From Bradyrhizobium sp. (GTDB lineage: Bacteria > Pseudomonadota > Alphaproteobacteria > Rhizobiales > Xanthobacteraceae): 64,000 bases of DNA. Below the pieces are notes generated by a model, which was given only the letters and a program-made list of their open reading frames with translations, was not told the origin of the DNA and ran no database searches. The translations under genes were made by a program, and so were the position numbers. Shown here in pieces: positions 33,075-42,028 of this stretch (within the stretch, counting starts at the first letter, position 1; each line of letters opens with the position of its first letter). Location of the stretch: contig JAQGKC010000013.1 of NCBI GenBank assembly GCA_028290305.1, positions 1 to 64,000 on the forward strand, given 5' to 3'.

Positions 33075-34547
33075 ATGATGACGCGTTCTCTTGTCACGCT
33101 GGCGTTTCTTGCGGGCACCGCCATCGCAAGCATTGCGCCCGCCGTCGCCGGCCAGGCTCCCGGCGCCGCCGCTGACCCGGATATTCCGGTCAGTCACCAC
33201 GACCGCGTCTATACCGCCGAGCAGTTCTCCAACACAGTCTCCGTCACTGATCCCGTCGACAACAAGCTGGTCGGCGTCATTCGGCTCGGCGATCCGCAGC
33301 CGGGCAATTTCAGTCCGCTCTACAAGGGGCAGGTCCTGGTCCACGGCATGGGCTTTTCGCCCGATCACAAGACCATCGCCGTGGTCTCGATCGGAAGTAA
33401 TTCGGTGACGTTCATCGACACCGCCACCAATGCGGTGAAGCGCACGACTTATGTCGGCCGATCGCCACACGAGGCATTCTTTACGCCGGATGGCAGCGAA
33501 GTGTGGGTGACGGTACGCGGCGAAGATTACGTCGCGGTGCTCGACGGAAAAACCTTCGAGGAGAAAAGCCGCATCAAGGTGCCGGCAGGCCCCGGTATGC
33601 AAATCTTCTCGCCGGACGGCAAGTATGGCTACGTCTGTTCATCATTCAATCCGGATACGGTGGTCATTACCGTTGCCGATCATCAGATCGTCGGCCACGT
33701 CAAGCAGGACAGTCCGTTCTGCCCGAACATCGCCGCGACGCCGGACGGCAAACAAGTCTGGTTCACGCTCAAGGACTCTGGCCACACGGAGGTGTTCGAT
33801 GCCAAGCCGCCGTTCGCGGTACTGAAAACGATCGATACCGGACCGATCAGCAATCACGTGAACATCGTTCACAATCGCAATGGCACCTTTGCCTATGTGA
33901 CCGTCGGCGGACTGAACGAGGTGAAGGTATTTCGTACCGACGATTTTTCGCAGGTCGCGACCATCCCGGTCGGCAAGCTGCCGCATGGGATCTGGCCGTC
34001 GGGAGACGGCACCCGGGTGTATGTCGGGCTCGAAAACGCCGACGCCGTGACTGCGATCGACACGTTGACCAACAAGGTGATCGCAACCAGCGCGATCGGC
34101 CAGGCGCCGCAGGCCATCACCTATGTTCCCAATGCCGTGCCCGAGGGCAGCGGCACCGAGGGGCTGCAGCCGCTCGGCGTGGCTGGCCAAGCCACCCATC
34201 TTGCGCTCGGCGCAGCAGTCGGCAAGACCGAAGAAGGAACGGGCAAGATGCCGACCAGCGTCTCGCTGTTCGACCAGGGCTTGATCCAGGTGTTGCAGGC
34301 GTCCGTCACCGGATTGCAGCCGAAGCACCCCTATGTGCTGGCACTTTCCAATCGGCCGAACGGGGACGGCGCGCTTGAGCCGCTCGCAGCTTTCATGACC
34401 AATCCGGCCGGTTCGGCGATCGTCAATGCAACGGGCCCGATCCGGCAGTTGGTGCAGGGCGAAGACAAAATCCAGCGCCGGTATCTCGTGATCGCACAAG
34501 GCGACCCGGCCAAGCCCGGTTCAATCGTCCAGGTCCAGTTGCAGTGA
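33075..34547 (+). CDS. YncE-like beta-propeller exported protein
   Basis: A 490-residue secreted protein. A signal peptide (about 1-26) is followed by repeated blades of the 'F(S/T)PDG..(V/A)(Y/W)V' type between residues 40 and 355, as in YncE/SMP-30-like or nitrous-oxide-reductase-like seven-bladed propellers, then a separate C-terminal domain of about 130 residues. ATG 33075 has TAGGAG 4 nt upstream. The role is unknown; such propellers occur with copper or heme proteins. The operon with DUF305 and, 92 nt later, copC supports a periplasmic metal function. Confidence 0.85.
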   Translation: MMTRSLVTLAFLAGTAIASIAPAVAGQAPGAAADPDIPVSHHDRVYTAEQFSNTVSVTDPVDNKLVGVIRLGDPQPGNFSPLYKGQVLVHGMGFSPDHKTIAVVSIGSNSVTFIDTATNAVKRTTYVGRSPHEAFFTPDGSEVWVTVRGEDYVAVLDGKTFEEKSRIKVPAGPGMQIFSPDGKYGYVCSSFNPDTVVITVADHQIVGHVKQDSPFCPNIAATPDGKQVWFTLKDSGHTEVFDAKPPFAVLKTIDTGPISNHVNIVHNRNGTFAYVTVGGLNEVKVFRTDDFSQVATIPVGKLPHGIWPSGDGTRVYVGLENADAVTAIDTLTNKVIATSAIGQAPQAITYVPNAVPEGSGTEGLQPLGVAGQATHLALGAAVGKTEEGTGKMPTSVSLFDQGLIQVLQASVTGLQPKHPYVLALSNRPNGDGALEPLAAFMTNPAGSAIVNATGPIRQLVQGEDKIQRRYLVIAQGDPAKPGSIVQVQLQ

Positions 34548-34639
34548 TCCGTACTGGCCGGGTCCGGCTTCGTTACCCGAGCGCCGGCTTCGTCGAAACA
34601 GGCACAAGCCGAAAAGCCGTTCGTGATGAGTAACTGGTA

Positions 34640-35002
34640 ATGAGCAAGATCTTTGCACTGGCCGTTCTGATGTGCGTAGCGTCAAGCGGCGCGGCCTCGG
34701 CGCATGCTCATCTGGTGTCGTCTGAGCCTGTCGGCGATGCCGTGGTTCATATCGCGCCACGGCAGTTGAAACTGACCTTTTCCGAAGCGCTGGAGCCAAA
34801 GCTGAGCGGCGTCACCGTCAGCGCTTCCGGCAAGGGTGAAACGCCGACAGACGCCGTGACCCTTGCCGACAGCGACGCAAAGACATTGATTGTAACGCTG
34901 CCGGCGCCGCTCGCGGCTGGCACATACACGGTCGGCTGGCATGCGCTTTCGAAAGACGGCCATGCCACGCAAAGCTCATACTCCTTTGCGGTCGCGCCTT
35001 GA
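34640..35002 (+). CDS. copC: CopC copper-binding protein
   Basis: A 120-residue periplasmic CopC. Signal residues 1-21 leave a mature N-terminus of His-Ala-His (HAHLVSSEP), the Cu(II) ligand arrangement of the family, with Asp106 and His108 in 'HALSKDGHATQ' completing the site. No Met-rich Cu(I) loop is visible, so this is the Cu(II)-only type. Its stop overlaps the start of copD, and the pair would bind and import or sequester copper. Confidence 0.9.
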   Translation: MSKIFALAVLMCVASSGAASAHAHLVSSEPVGDAVVHIAPRQLKLTFSEALEPKLSGVTVSASGKGETPTDAVTLADSDAKTLIVTLPAPLAAGTYTVGWHALSKDGHATQSSYSFAVAP

Positions 35003-35886
35003 ATGCACTGCAGGTTGGGATCGCGGCGTGCCGGCTGGGATCGTTCGCAGCGGCGATGGTCTTGTTCGGGTCGAGCATCTTCGCGTTGGCCTTTGCGGAT
35101 GGCGCACTTGGCGATTTCATTGCCCAACGGCTCCGCCTCTGCACCGGCCTCGCCGTCGTTCTCGCCCTCGTCGCCGCAACGGTGTCGCTGCCGCTCGCTG
35201 TTGTCGCGATGGCCGGGGGCTGGCGAGGGGCGATGCACCCCGACACGGTGTCGACCGTTCTGTGGGAGACTACGTCAGGGCGCATAATCCCGGTCCGGCT
35301 GGGTCTCGCCATCCTGCTCGCCGGCGTCTTCGCGGCATCATCGCGGCCGGCGCCTGGGCTGTTGATACTCTCCGGCCTGTTGCTCGCAAGTTTCGCATTC
35401 TCCGGTCACGCGGTCATGGACGAGGGCGCGCGCGGCCTCCTTCATCGCGGCAACGATATCGTGCACCTCATCGCGGCGGCGGCGTGGCTGGGATCGCTGG
35501 TAGCGCTGCTTCCGTGTCTGTCGGCGTTGCATCAACCCGCGCTCTGCAAAGAGAGCGGCCTAGCACTTCGGCGTTTTTCGATAGCCGGCCACGGCGCGGT
35601 GGCGCTGGTGCTGGCGACGGGCGTCGCCAACACGTTGTTGGTGGCGGGACCGCCGGGCGGCTGGCTGAACCCGTCGCCCTATCATATCCTGCTGGCGATC
35701 AAGGCGACGCTGGTCGTTACCATGGTTGGTGTTGCGATCGTCAACCGATACGTCTGGGTGCCGAGGCTGAAGAGCCGCGGCGAGGCGGCGGTGCGGGCCA
35801 TTACCCACGGCACGATTGCAGAACTGCTGCTGGGCGCGGCTGTGCTGGCATTGGTGGCGCTGCTCGGCTTGTTCGATCCCAGTTAG
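34999..35886 (+). CDS. copD: CopD-family copper transport membrane protein
   Basis: A 295-residue polytopic membrane protein with about eight hydrophobic helices and the CopD domain in the second half ('LHRGNDIVHLIAAAAWLGSLVALLP' and 'GVANTLLVAGPPGGWLNPSPYHILLAIKATLVV'). Conserved His residues in the helices suit metal passage. The start is TTG 34999, overlapping the copC stop (TTGA); no better start is seen, and coupling to copC is likely. It ends the plus-strand copper-type operon. Confidence 0.87.
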   Translation: MNALQVGIAACRLGSFAAAMVLFGSSIFALAFADGALGDFIAQRLRLCTGLAVVLALVAATVSLPLAVVAMAGGWRGAMHPDTVSTVLWETTSGRIIPVRLGLAILLAGVFAASSRPAPGLLILSGLLLASFAFSGHAVMDEGARGLLHRGNDIVHLIAAAAWLGSLVALLPCLSALHQPALCKESGLALRRFSIAGHGAVALVLATGVANTLLVAGPPGGWLNPSPYHILLAIKATLVVTMVGVAIVNRYVWVPRLKSRGEAAVRAITHGTIAELLLGAAVLALVALLGLFDPS

Positions 35887-35919
35887 ATGATGTCGAACGC
35901 GAACCATGCAGAGCAACTG

Positions 35920-35938
35920 GCAGGCCGGAATCGCCTGC
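35920..35938. terminator. Weak candidate terminator between convergent genes
   Basis: GCAGGC (35920-35925) and GCCTGC (35933-35938) form a 6-bp stem with a 7-nt loop between copD and the converging XRE-cupin gene. No T-run of note follows on either strand, so this is tentative. Confidence 0.3.
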
Positions 35939-35940
35939 TG

Positions 35941-36540
35941 TTAAAAGCTGGGCGGCGTATTCACCCAAAGCACGCGAGCGATTTTTTTCCGGTTATTGAC
36001 GTAGGAGTGAGGCCGCTCCGACCGAAAATAAAAGCTGTCGCCTTCCCGCAACTGGTACTTGTGGTTGTCCACGATCAGTTCGATCTCGCCATCGAGCACG
36101 TAGCCGAACTCCTCGCCCTCATGCTGAATGACGCCCTCGCTTCCGCCACCGGGCTCGATGTCGTTGATGTATCCCGAGAGCAGGTTGCCCCGGCCGCTCG
36201 GAATCAGCGCCTCGAGCTTGCTGCCCTTGCCGCGGCGAACCTGATCGGTCCCGACCGTCGGGCGCTCGCCATGCCGCATCACGACACCAGATGGATCGCC
36301 ATTTTCCTGAAACAATCCCGATACCGGCATGCCAAGCGCCAGCGCCACCCGGTGCATCATCTTGATCGAAGGATTTGCATTGCCATTTTCGATCCGCGAC
36401 AGCACCGATTCCGAACATCCGGCCAAACCGGCAAGCTGTTTCAGGGTAAAGCCCTTTAACAGACGCGTATGCTTCATCTTGAGGCCGACGCGAATTTCGG
36501 GGGCAACGACCGGACCCTTCTTCCTGACTGCAGCAACCAT
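35941..36540 (-). CDS. XRE-family regulator with C-terminal cupin domain
   Basis: A 199-residue regulator: helix-turn-helix at about 18-75 ('FTLKQLAGLAGCSESVLSRIENGNANPS') and a cupin at about 115-190 ('GGGSEGVIQHEGEEFGYVLDGEIEL', 'GDSFYFRSERPHSYVN'), the arrangement of PuuR/DdlR-type regulators that sense small metabolites. ATG 36540 has AAGGA upstream; a TTG 48 bases earlier lacks a site. It lies 232 nt downstream of the DUF1989 gene on the same strand and is a candidate regulator of that operon. Confidence 0.88.
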   Translation of the reverse strand: MVAAVRKKGPVVAPEIRVGLKMKHTRLLKGFTLKQLAGLAGCSESVLSRIENGNANPSIKMMHRVALALGMPVSGLFQENGDPSGVVMRHGERPTVGTDQVRRGKGSKLEALIPSGRGNLLSGYINDIEPGGGSEGVIQHEGEEFGYVLDGEIELIVDNHKYQLREGDSFYFRSERPHSYVNNRKKIARVLWVNTPPSF

Positions 36541-36772
36541 CGCCCTGTCCTTATCAATCCTCAAATGTGCACCACCTCTCGGCCGCAACCGATTTCAACC
36601 ACGGCTCTGCTTGCGATTGGCCGCCAGAACATATCCTCCCCGGCCGAGATTGGACGCCAACCCGACAGTGGCACGAACGAACTGAAACGGCTCGTCGAAA
36701 TCTCATCGAGGGGCTAGTTTTGCAATGGCTTTTGATTGCGTTGACGTGGGCTAAGGGCGGGATCCGCTGCGA

Positions 36773-37705
36773 TCAAGTCGATGCCGCGTGTTTGGGTCCG
36801 CGCATGAACTCTCCGATCCACCACGTAAAGAACACGTAGCGCAGAACCTCAGCATCGCTTTCGCCATATTTCCCGGTGGCCTTTAACTGCTCTACCCATT
36901 CGAACTCCTCAGCCGTCAGCTTTACTTCAAGTTCGGAAATCCGGAGCGGGACATTGGCGAATTCCGGCCGATAGCCAGTGTCCCTGTAGAGCTCACGATC
37001 CGCTTTGATATTCTTGACCTTGAAATCAGCCGGGCCTCGTTGGCTCTTCAATCGCGGAAGTTCGGAGATTTGGCTCCAGTCATGGTCGGTGCCTTCGAAA
37101 ATTGTCAGCTTTAGTGGCTTCAATTCGAAATCGCTGGTCATCATGACGTCGGCGCCGCATACGTTTGGGACCGCGAGCACGTCCATGAGCGCCAATAACT
37201 CAACGTAGTCGCCCCGCTCTGCGGTGTTTTTTGCGATATACGGATGGCCCGTCGCATCGACGCCGGTGTGCATGAAGAAATTAAAAGAATCGTGGACATC
37301 GTCCGGCGTGAGACCAAATTCGCGCTGCGCTTCCGCCTGGATGTCATGGCAATTGGTGTGCACCGGCAGACCGTACTGATATTCAAACAGGAATCCGCTG
37401 CATCGGGGATAGAGGACATCATTGGTGCCAACCGTGTCCTCGATGATTGCCATCATCGGCCGTTCCCGGGGCGGTGCCGACCATAGAAAATCACCTTTGG
37501 TGGGATGCAGTCCATGCAAGTGGCGCGTCCGGCCTGTATGGAAGAATTCCTTGTAGTCGTGAAGGTTGAAGCAGTTGAAATCAGCGCATTGGCGCCCACT
37601 CGTCTGCTCGATGCGCAGCACCTGCCCTCGCCGCAATTCCAGTGCCTTGCCGGTTCCGGGTTCGATCGTCAGCTCGTGAACGGTCTTTCGCGGAGACGTC
37701 GTCAT
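36773..37705 (-). CDS. DUF1989 (urea carboxylase-associated) protein with RHH-like C-terminus
   Basis: A 310-residue protein. Residues about 8-190 match the DUF1989 family, whose members include urea-carboxylase-associated proteins and carboxyguanidine deiminase subunits; Cys102, His116 and Cys119 (HTNCHD) correspond to the conserved metal-type motif. The C-terminal 120 residues are an extension, and 256-300 ('SELEVKLTAEEFEWVEQLK...') look like a ribbon-helix-helix unit: one strand then two helices. ATG 37705 overlaps the stop of a small RHH gene (ATGA). A role in nitrogen-compound breakdown is inferred, perhaps autoregulatory. Confidence 0.83.
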   Translation of the reverse strand: MTTSPRKTVHELTIEPGTGKALELRRGQVLRIEQTSGRQCADFNCFNLHDYKEFFHTGRTRHLHGLHPTKGDFLWSAPPRERPMMAIIEDTVGTNDVLYPRCSGFLFEYQYGLPVHTNCHDIQAEAQREFGLTPDDVHDSFNFFMHTGVDATGHPYIAKNTAERGDYVELLALMDVLAVPNVCGADVMMTSDFELKPLKLTIFEGTDHDWSQISELPRLKSQRGPADFKVKNIKADRELYRDTGYRPEFANVPLRISELEVKLTAEEFEWVEQLKATGKYGESDAEVLRYVFFTWWIGEFMRGPKHAAST

Positions 37706-37875
37706 GATTTTTTCCCGTTGGTCGCGGGGGAAAGATGCGCGGCAGCGAATTCGCGCAATGCCCTGCGGATCAGCTCTTCCCTGCCGCCGCTTTCGCCGGC
37801 CTTGACGCTATTGTCGATCAACTCAAGCTGCTGCTGGTTCAGGCGCAGCCGCACCGTCGTTTCCGTCATGCGCAT
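37702..37875 (-). CDS. Small ribbon-helix-helix (CopG-type) protein
   Basis: A protein of about 57 residues: 'TETTVRLRLNQQQLELIDN' gives the strand and first helix, 'GGREELIRRALREFAAAHL' the second helix of a CopG/Arc fold. GAGGG lies just upstream of three closely spaced ATGs (37878, 37875, 37869); I use the middle one. It overlaps the DUF1989 start by 4 nt and so is translated with it. As a DNA-binding dimer it may control this operon, or act with the RHH-like end of the DUF1989 protein. Confidence 0.75.
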   Translation of the reverse strand: MRMTETTVRLRLNQQQLELIDNSVKAGESGGREELIRRALREFAAAHLSPATNGKKS

Positions 37876-37935
37876 CATTCCCTCACGCAATTAAGCCTCG
37901 CGCCGTTCCGACGCGAGGCTTGTCTGAATCATCGG

Positions 37936-38916
37936 TTATGGAGTCCAGCCCTTCGGTGCCTGCATGCTCGACTTGTCGATCGAGTTCAGGGTCGCCATGG
38001 TCACCGGAATGAGCGGCACTTCGTCCTTTTTCTTCTCAAGCGGTTTTCCCTTCACAAGCGCATCCATCATCCGGACAGCGGATCGGCCGATCACGACCGG
38101 CTGTTGCGCCACGACATAATCGGCGCAACCCGCGCGCATCATCTCCTCGGCGGCCTCGCCGAGCACGGCAAACATGACTTTCACCTTGCCGCACTTCTGC
38201 GCGGCCTGAGCTGCGCGCGCGGCGCCAACCCCGTAGGTATCGTCGGCACCGTAGAGCATATCGACCTTGGGGAACCGCTGCAGAAAGTCATTGGCGACCG
38301 ACAGCGCGATCGCTGGATCCTGCTCGCTGGTCTGCTCCGCCACGATTTTCAGATTGGTGCCTGCGATATCCTCCTTGAAACACCGGAGCCGGTCCGACGC
38401 CCAGAACGCTCCCGGAGGTCCTGCCAACACCGCGATGGTGCCTCCATTCGGAAGCAGCGTCTTGGCGCCTTTGGCCAGCTCATGACCGACATTGCAATGG
38501 CTGGAGGATGCGGCGGCATCTGCGTCGACATCGCTTGCGACAATCGGACTGCCCGCGCCGATCACCGGAATTTTTGCGGAATTGGCCTGCTTCACCACGC
38601 CATTGAAAGATGCGGGATTGGCGGGGTCCATCAGGATCGCAACGACTTTCTGTACGACCAAATTCGAAAACTGGCTGACCTGCTTATCGACATTGGCATA
38701 GCCGCCCGCGTCCTGGATGACGACGTCGTAGCCCAATTTCTTGGCTTCGTCGGAAATGCCGTACAGTACCGGCGTAAACCAGGGCCCCTTGATGTTCGGC
38801 ATCGATACGCCGACCTTTTCAGCTGCATTGGCCGGTTGGCCAACAAGAAGTGCTAGTCCGATCGAAGCGACCATACCGGCCACGCCAACCCTGCCGAAAG
38901 CCCGATATCTTTGCAT
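37936..38916 (-). CDS. Sugar-type (RbsB-like) ABC transporter substrate-binding protein
   Basis: A 326-residue periplasmic protein with a signal peptide to about residue 32 (ANA|AEKVG) and the Peripla_BP_4 pattern ('GPWFTPVLYGISDEAKKLGYDVVIQDAGGYANVDKQ' region, 'VVAILMDPANPASFNGVV'). ATG 38916 has AGGAG 6 nt upstream. It serves the permease and double ATPase upstream in the operon. Despite the 'sugar' class, the neighbours (RidA-like, DUF1989) suggest a nitrogen-containing or nucleoside-like ligand. Confidence 0.9.
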   Translation of the reverse strand: MQRYRAFGRVGVAGMVASIGLALLVGQPANAAEKVGVSMPNIKGPWFTPVLYGISDEAKKLGYDVVIQDAGGYANVDKQVSQFSNLVVQKVVAILMDPANPASFNGVVKQANSAKIPVIGAGSPIVASDVDADAAASSSHCNVGHELAKGAKTLLPNGGTIAVLAGPPGAFWASDRLRCFKEDIAGTNLKIVAEQTSEQDPAIALSVANDFLQRFPKVDMLYGADDTYGVGAARAAQAAQKCGKVKVMFAVLGEAAEEMMRAGCADYVVAQQPVVIGRSAVRMMDALVKGKPLEKKKDEVPLIPVTMATLNSIDKSSMQAPKGWTP

Positions 38917-38955
38917 TGCATTCTCCTGTTACGAGTTACGGATACTGACCCGGCG

Positions 38956-39966
38956 TCAACCCTTTTTGCCCGCACGCGAGCCGATGAAAGCCTGATCCAG
39001 CGCGACGGCGAGGATCAGCGCGCCGCCGATCACCATCATCTGCGTGTAGGATGGAACGTTCAGCAGATTCAGGCCGTTCGAGAGAATGCTGACGAACAGC
39101 ACCCCGAACGCCACGCCGATGACGGAGCCGCGGCCGCCGAACAACGAGATCCCGCCGAGGACAACCGCCGCCACCGATTCCAGCGGAAGCGTCGTGCCCA
39201 GCGACGGCTGTCCCGAAGCCACGCGCGCCGTAAGAATGATGGACCCGACCGCGGCGCACATGCCGCTGAAGACATACGCGGCGACCTTGACGGCGCCGAT
39301 TTGAATGCCCGAAAGCCGCGCCGCTTCTTCATTGCCGCCGACCGCGTAAATTCGGCGGCCAAGCCGGGTGTATTGCAGAATGAGAAATGCAATCAGCAGC
39401 ACCATCAGAGCGATGATGACGGGAACGGGAATTCCCAGAACGAGCTCATAGGCGAGGTCAGCAAAGGACCCGGGAACGCCGGTCACGGCGACGCCCCCGC
39501 TCAGGCTCAACGCAAGGCCCGAGACGATGGACATCATGGCCAGCGTGGTGATGAAGGGAAACACCTTGAAGCGCGTGATGACGATCCCGTTCACCAGCCC
39601 GACGCCCGCGCCGGTGACAAGCGAAGCGACCATCCCCGCCCCAACGCCGTAATTGCGCATGGTGAGAGCACCGACGATGCTGACCAAAGCAACGATCGAA
39701 CCCACGGAAAGATCAAGGCCCGCCGTAAGGATTGCAAAGGTTTGGCCGAAAGAGACCGCCGCGAGCGCTGCGGCCGATACGCCGATATTCCTGAAATTCG
39801 TCAGTGAGAAGAATACTTCCGAATTCGCGGAGAATAATGCCGTCAATATCACCACGATGACCGGAAGGCCGATTTCCCGGCCGTAGCGCTGAAGAAACGC
39901 GACCGGTTTAACGCGGTCGCCGTTCGCGGGAGGGATCTTATCGGCGCTCTCCGAAATGCCCATCAT
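38956..39966 (-). CDS. Sugar-type (RbsC-like) ABC transporter permease
   Basis: A 336-residue membrane protein with the RbsC/XylH pattern: 'NFRNIGVSAAALAAVSFGQTFAILTAGLDLSVGSIVAL' region and 'GGNEEAARLSGIQIGAVK'. ATG 39966 overlaps the ATPase stop by 4 nt. It probably acts as a homodimeric channel with the double ATPase. Confidence 0.92.
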   Translation of the reverse strand: MMGISESADKIPPANGDRVKPVAFLQRYGREIGLPVIVVILTALFSANSEVFFSLTNFRNIGVSAAALAAVSFGQTFAILTAGLDLSVGSIVALVSIVGALTMRNYGVGAGMVASLVTGAGVGLVNGIVITRFKVFPFITTLAMMSIVSGLALSLSGGVAVTGVPGSFADLAYELVLGIPVPVIIALMVLLIAFLILQYTRLGRRIYAVGGNEEAARLSGIQIGAVKVAAYVFSGMCAAVGSIILTARVASGQPSLGTTLPLESVAAVVLGGISLFGGRGSVIGVAFGVLFVSILSNGLNLLNVPSYTQMMVIGGALILAVALDQAFIGSRAGKKG

Positions 39967-41552
39967 CGCGCAGCCCCTGCCGGGAATGCTGCGGGCTTCG
40001 CGGACATGTGGGCGGCGAAGGCACCGGCGAGGATGCGCTGTTCGTCGAATTCCGCCTGCGGGATTTCATCCCAGATGCGGCCACCCGACATGGCGTAGAT
40101 CCTGTGGCAGACATTCATCAGTTCGGGCAATTCGGAAGAAACCAGGATGACGGCGGCGCCATCTGAGGCCAGACGATGGATCAGCCGATACACTTCTGCT
40201 TTCGCGCCGACGTCGATGCCGCGCGTCGGCTCGTCGAAGATGAGGATGTCGGCCTGGGTCAGGACCCATTTTCCGATCACAAGCTTTTGCTGATTGCCGC
40301 CGGACGCTGTCCCGGCCAGCGCGTCGAGTTGTCCCCGAAACTGCAGTCTGTCGGCGACCGTTCGCGCGGTCCGGCCAACCGCTTTCCAGGACACCAATCC
40401 TGCGACGCAGGACCTTTCGAGCGACGCCATCACGATGTTCTCGGTCCCCGACATCGAAAGCACGAGACCATGATCTTTGCGGTCTTCGGGGAGGTAGGCG
40501 ATGCCGGATGCGATGGCATCACGCGGACTATGGATGGTGATCACTTTACCGCTTTTGCGGATTTCGCCGCTGTCCAGCGCATCCGCTCCGAAAATGGCGC
40601 GCATCACTTCGGTTCGCCCGGCTCCCACCAGACCGGCAAACCCGACGACTTCGCCGGCCCGCACGTTGAAACTTACATTCTCAAAAACGCCGCGGCGCGA
40701 GAGGTCGGACGCACTGAAGATCACTTCACCCAGGCTTTCGTTGCGCGGCGGGAAAAGCTCGGCGATGGGCCGGCCGATCATCAGGCCGATCAATTCGCTG
40801 GTATCGGTGATCGCCTGGATATCCGAGGTCGCGATACGTTCTCCGCCTCTCAGCACGGTCACGCGGTCCGCGATCTCCATGACCTCGTCAAGCCGATGCG
40901 AGACATACAGGATCGACGTCCCCTCGGATCGCAGCCGGACGATTAGCCGGCGCAGGGCGACGGCCTCATTTTCCGAAAGTGCCGCGGTCGGTTCATCCAT
41001 AATGATGACGGGCGCTCGCAGAACCAGCGCGCGCGCAATTTCGATAAGCTGCTTCTGGGCGGTCGAAAGGCTGCCCGCGCGCTGAGAGGGGCGTATTCCG
41101 GTTCCCGGCACCAGGGTTGCCAGGATGTCGGCGGCCATTCGTTCTGCTCTGCGCCGCGAATAAACCACGCCGAACAATTCCGGCTCATTGCCGAGAAAGA
41201 TGTTTTCCGCAACGCTCAACTCCGGAACGATCATCAATTCCTGAAAGATCGTAACGATCCCACGCTTTCGCGCATCCATGGGTCCGGCGAAGGCGACCAG
41301 TTCTCCGCCGACCGACAGAGTGCCGCCGTCCGGCTGCACGTCGCCCGATAAGATCCGAATGAGCGTAGACTTTCCCGCGCCATTTTCGCCAATCAGCGCG
41401 TGAACCTCTCCGCGCCGCAAATCCAGGGAGACACCGCGCAGAGCCCGGACGCCGGGGTAGTCCTTCTGCAGATTGTCGAGCACGACAAACGGGGCCTCGT
41501 CCCGATCAAGAGCCGGCGTTGCCGTGGCTGCTGGTCGGGAGGATCCGCTCAT
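39963..41552 (-). CDS. Sugar-type (RbsA/MglA-like) double ABC ATPase
   Basis: A 529-residue ATPase with two nucleotide-binding domains. The first has GENGAGKST (55-63), 'LSTAQKQLIEIARAL' and 'VIIMDEPTAAL'; the second has the degenerate 'GLVGAGRTEVM' Walker A, 'SGGNQQKLVIGKWV' and 'ILIFDEPTRGIDVGAK', as is normal for RbsA/MglA. The ATG overlaps the RidA-like stop (ATGA), and its own stop overlaps the permease start, so the genes are tightly coupled. Confidence 0.93.
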   Translation of the reverse strand: MSGSSRPAATATPALDRDEAPFVVLDNLQKDYPGVRALRGVSLDLRRGEVHALIGENGAGKSTLIRILSGDVQPDGGTLSVGGELVAFAGPMDARKRGIVTIFQELMIVPELSVAENIFLGNEPELFGVVYSRRRAERMAADILATLVPGTGIRPSQRAGSLSTAQKQLIEIARALVLRAPVIIMDEPTAALSENEAVALRRLIVRLRSEGTSILYVSHRLDEVMEIADRVTVLRGGERIATSDIQAITDTSELIGLMIGRPIAELFPPRNESLGEVIFSASDLSRRGVFENVSFNVRAGEVVGFAGLVGAGRTEVMRAIFGADALDSGEIRKSGKVITIHSPRDAIASGIAYLPEDRKDHGLVLSMSGTENIVMASLERSCVAGLVSWKAVGRTARTVADRLQFRGQLDALAGTASGGNQQKLVIGKWVLTQADILIFDEPTRGIDVGAKAEVYRLIHRLASDGAAVILVSSELPELMNVCHRIYAMSGGRIWDEIPQAEFDEQRILAGAFAAHMSAKPAAFPAGAAR

Positions 41553-41995
41553 GCGGCGCCGGGGGTCGTCAGATTGGCCGGCACCGCCGCGATCATATCA
41601 AGTTCGATCCGCGCACCGGGGGCGCTGAGGTTATTGATGCAGACCAGCGTGCCGGCCGGTACCCAGTCGCCAAAGTGCTCCACCAGAACTTCGTACATCG
41701 CATCCATCTCGCGCATATCCGTGAGATATTTCGTCAGCTTGACGACGTGACGCCAGGTCAGCCCCTTGCTGTCGAGAATGATCTTGATGTTGGCCAGCGC
41801 CCGGCGCGTCTGCTCACGGATGTCGTCGGGAAGTACGTGCTCTTCGGGCACATGGGGATGCTTGTGATAAAGCGGCGACGCCGTGCAGCCGGCCAGAAAG
41901 AGAAAGCCCGCCGGAGCCTCGACGTAAACTGCCGGCGCATACGGCATGTTGTGCGCTTCTTCGGGACGGGGCTGAACTCCGGTAATGATTGTCAC
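41549..41995 (-). CDS. RidA/YjgF-family protein lacking the catalytic Arg
   Basis: A 148-residue Rid-family trimeric-fold protein ('ANIKIILDSKGLTWRHVVKLTKYLTDMREMDAMYEVLVEHFG'). In RidA the 2-aminoacrylate deaminase site needs an Arg in a VARLP-type motif; the equivalent here reads INNLS, so the standard imine deaminase site is missing and a Rid4-7-like or other function is likely. The start is GTG 41995 with AGGAG 9 nt upstream. It overlaps the ABC ATPase start. Confidence 0.85.
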   Translation of the reverse strand: MTIITGVQPRPEEAHNMPYAPAVYVEAPAGFLFLAGCTASPLYHKHPHVPEEHVLPDDIREQTRRALANIKIILDSKGLTWRHVVKLTKYLTDMREMDAMYEVLVEHFGDWVPAGTLVCINNLSAPGARIELDMIAAVPANLTTPGAA

Positions 41996-42028
41996 GTCTG
42001 CATTCTCCTGTAGCTGTGATCTCGACAG

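Noticed and set aside
35003..35287. Alternative ATG reading frame (94 codons) at the start of copD
   Set aside because: It is in another frame from the conserved CopD membrane segments and has no hydrophobic pattern.
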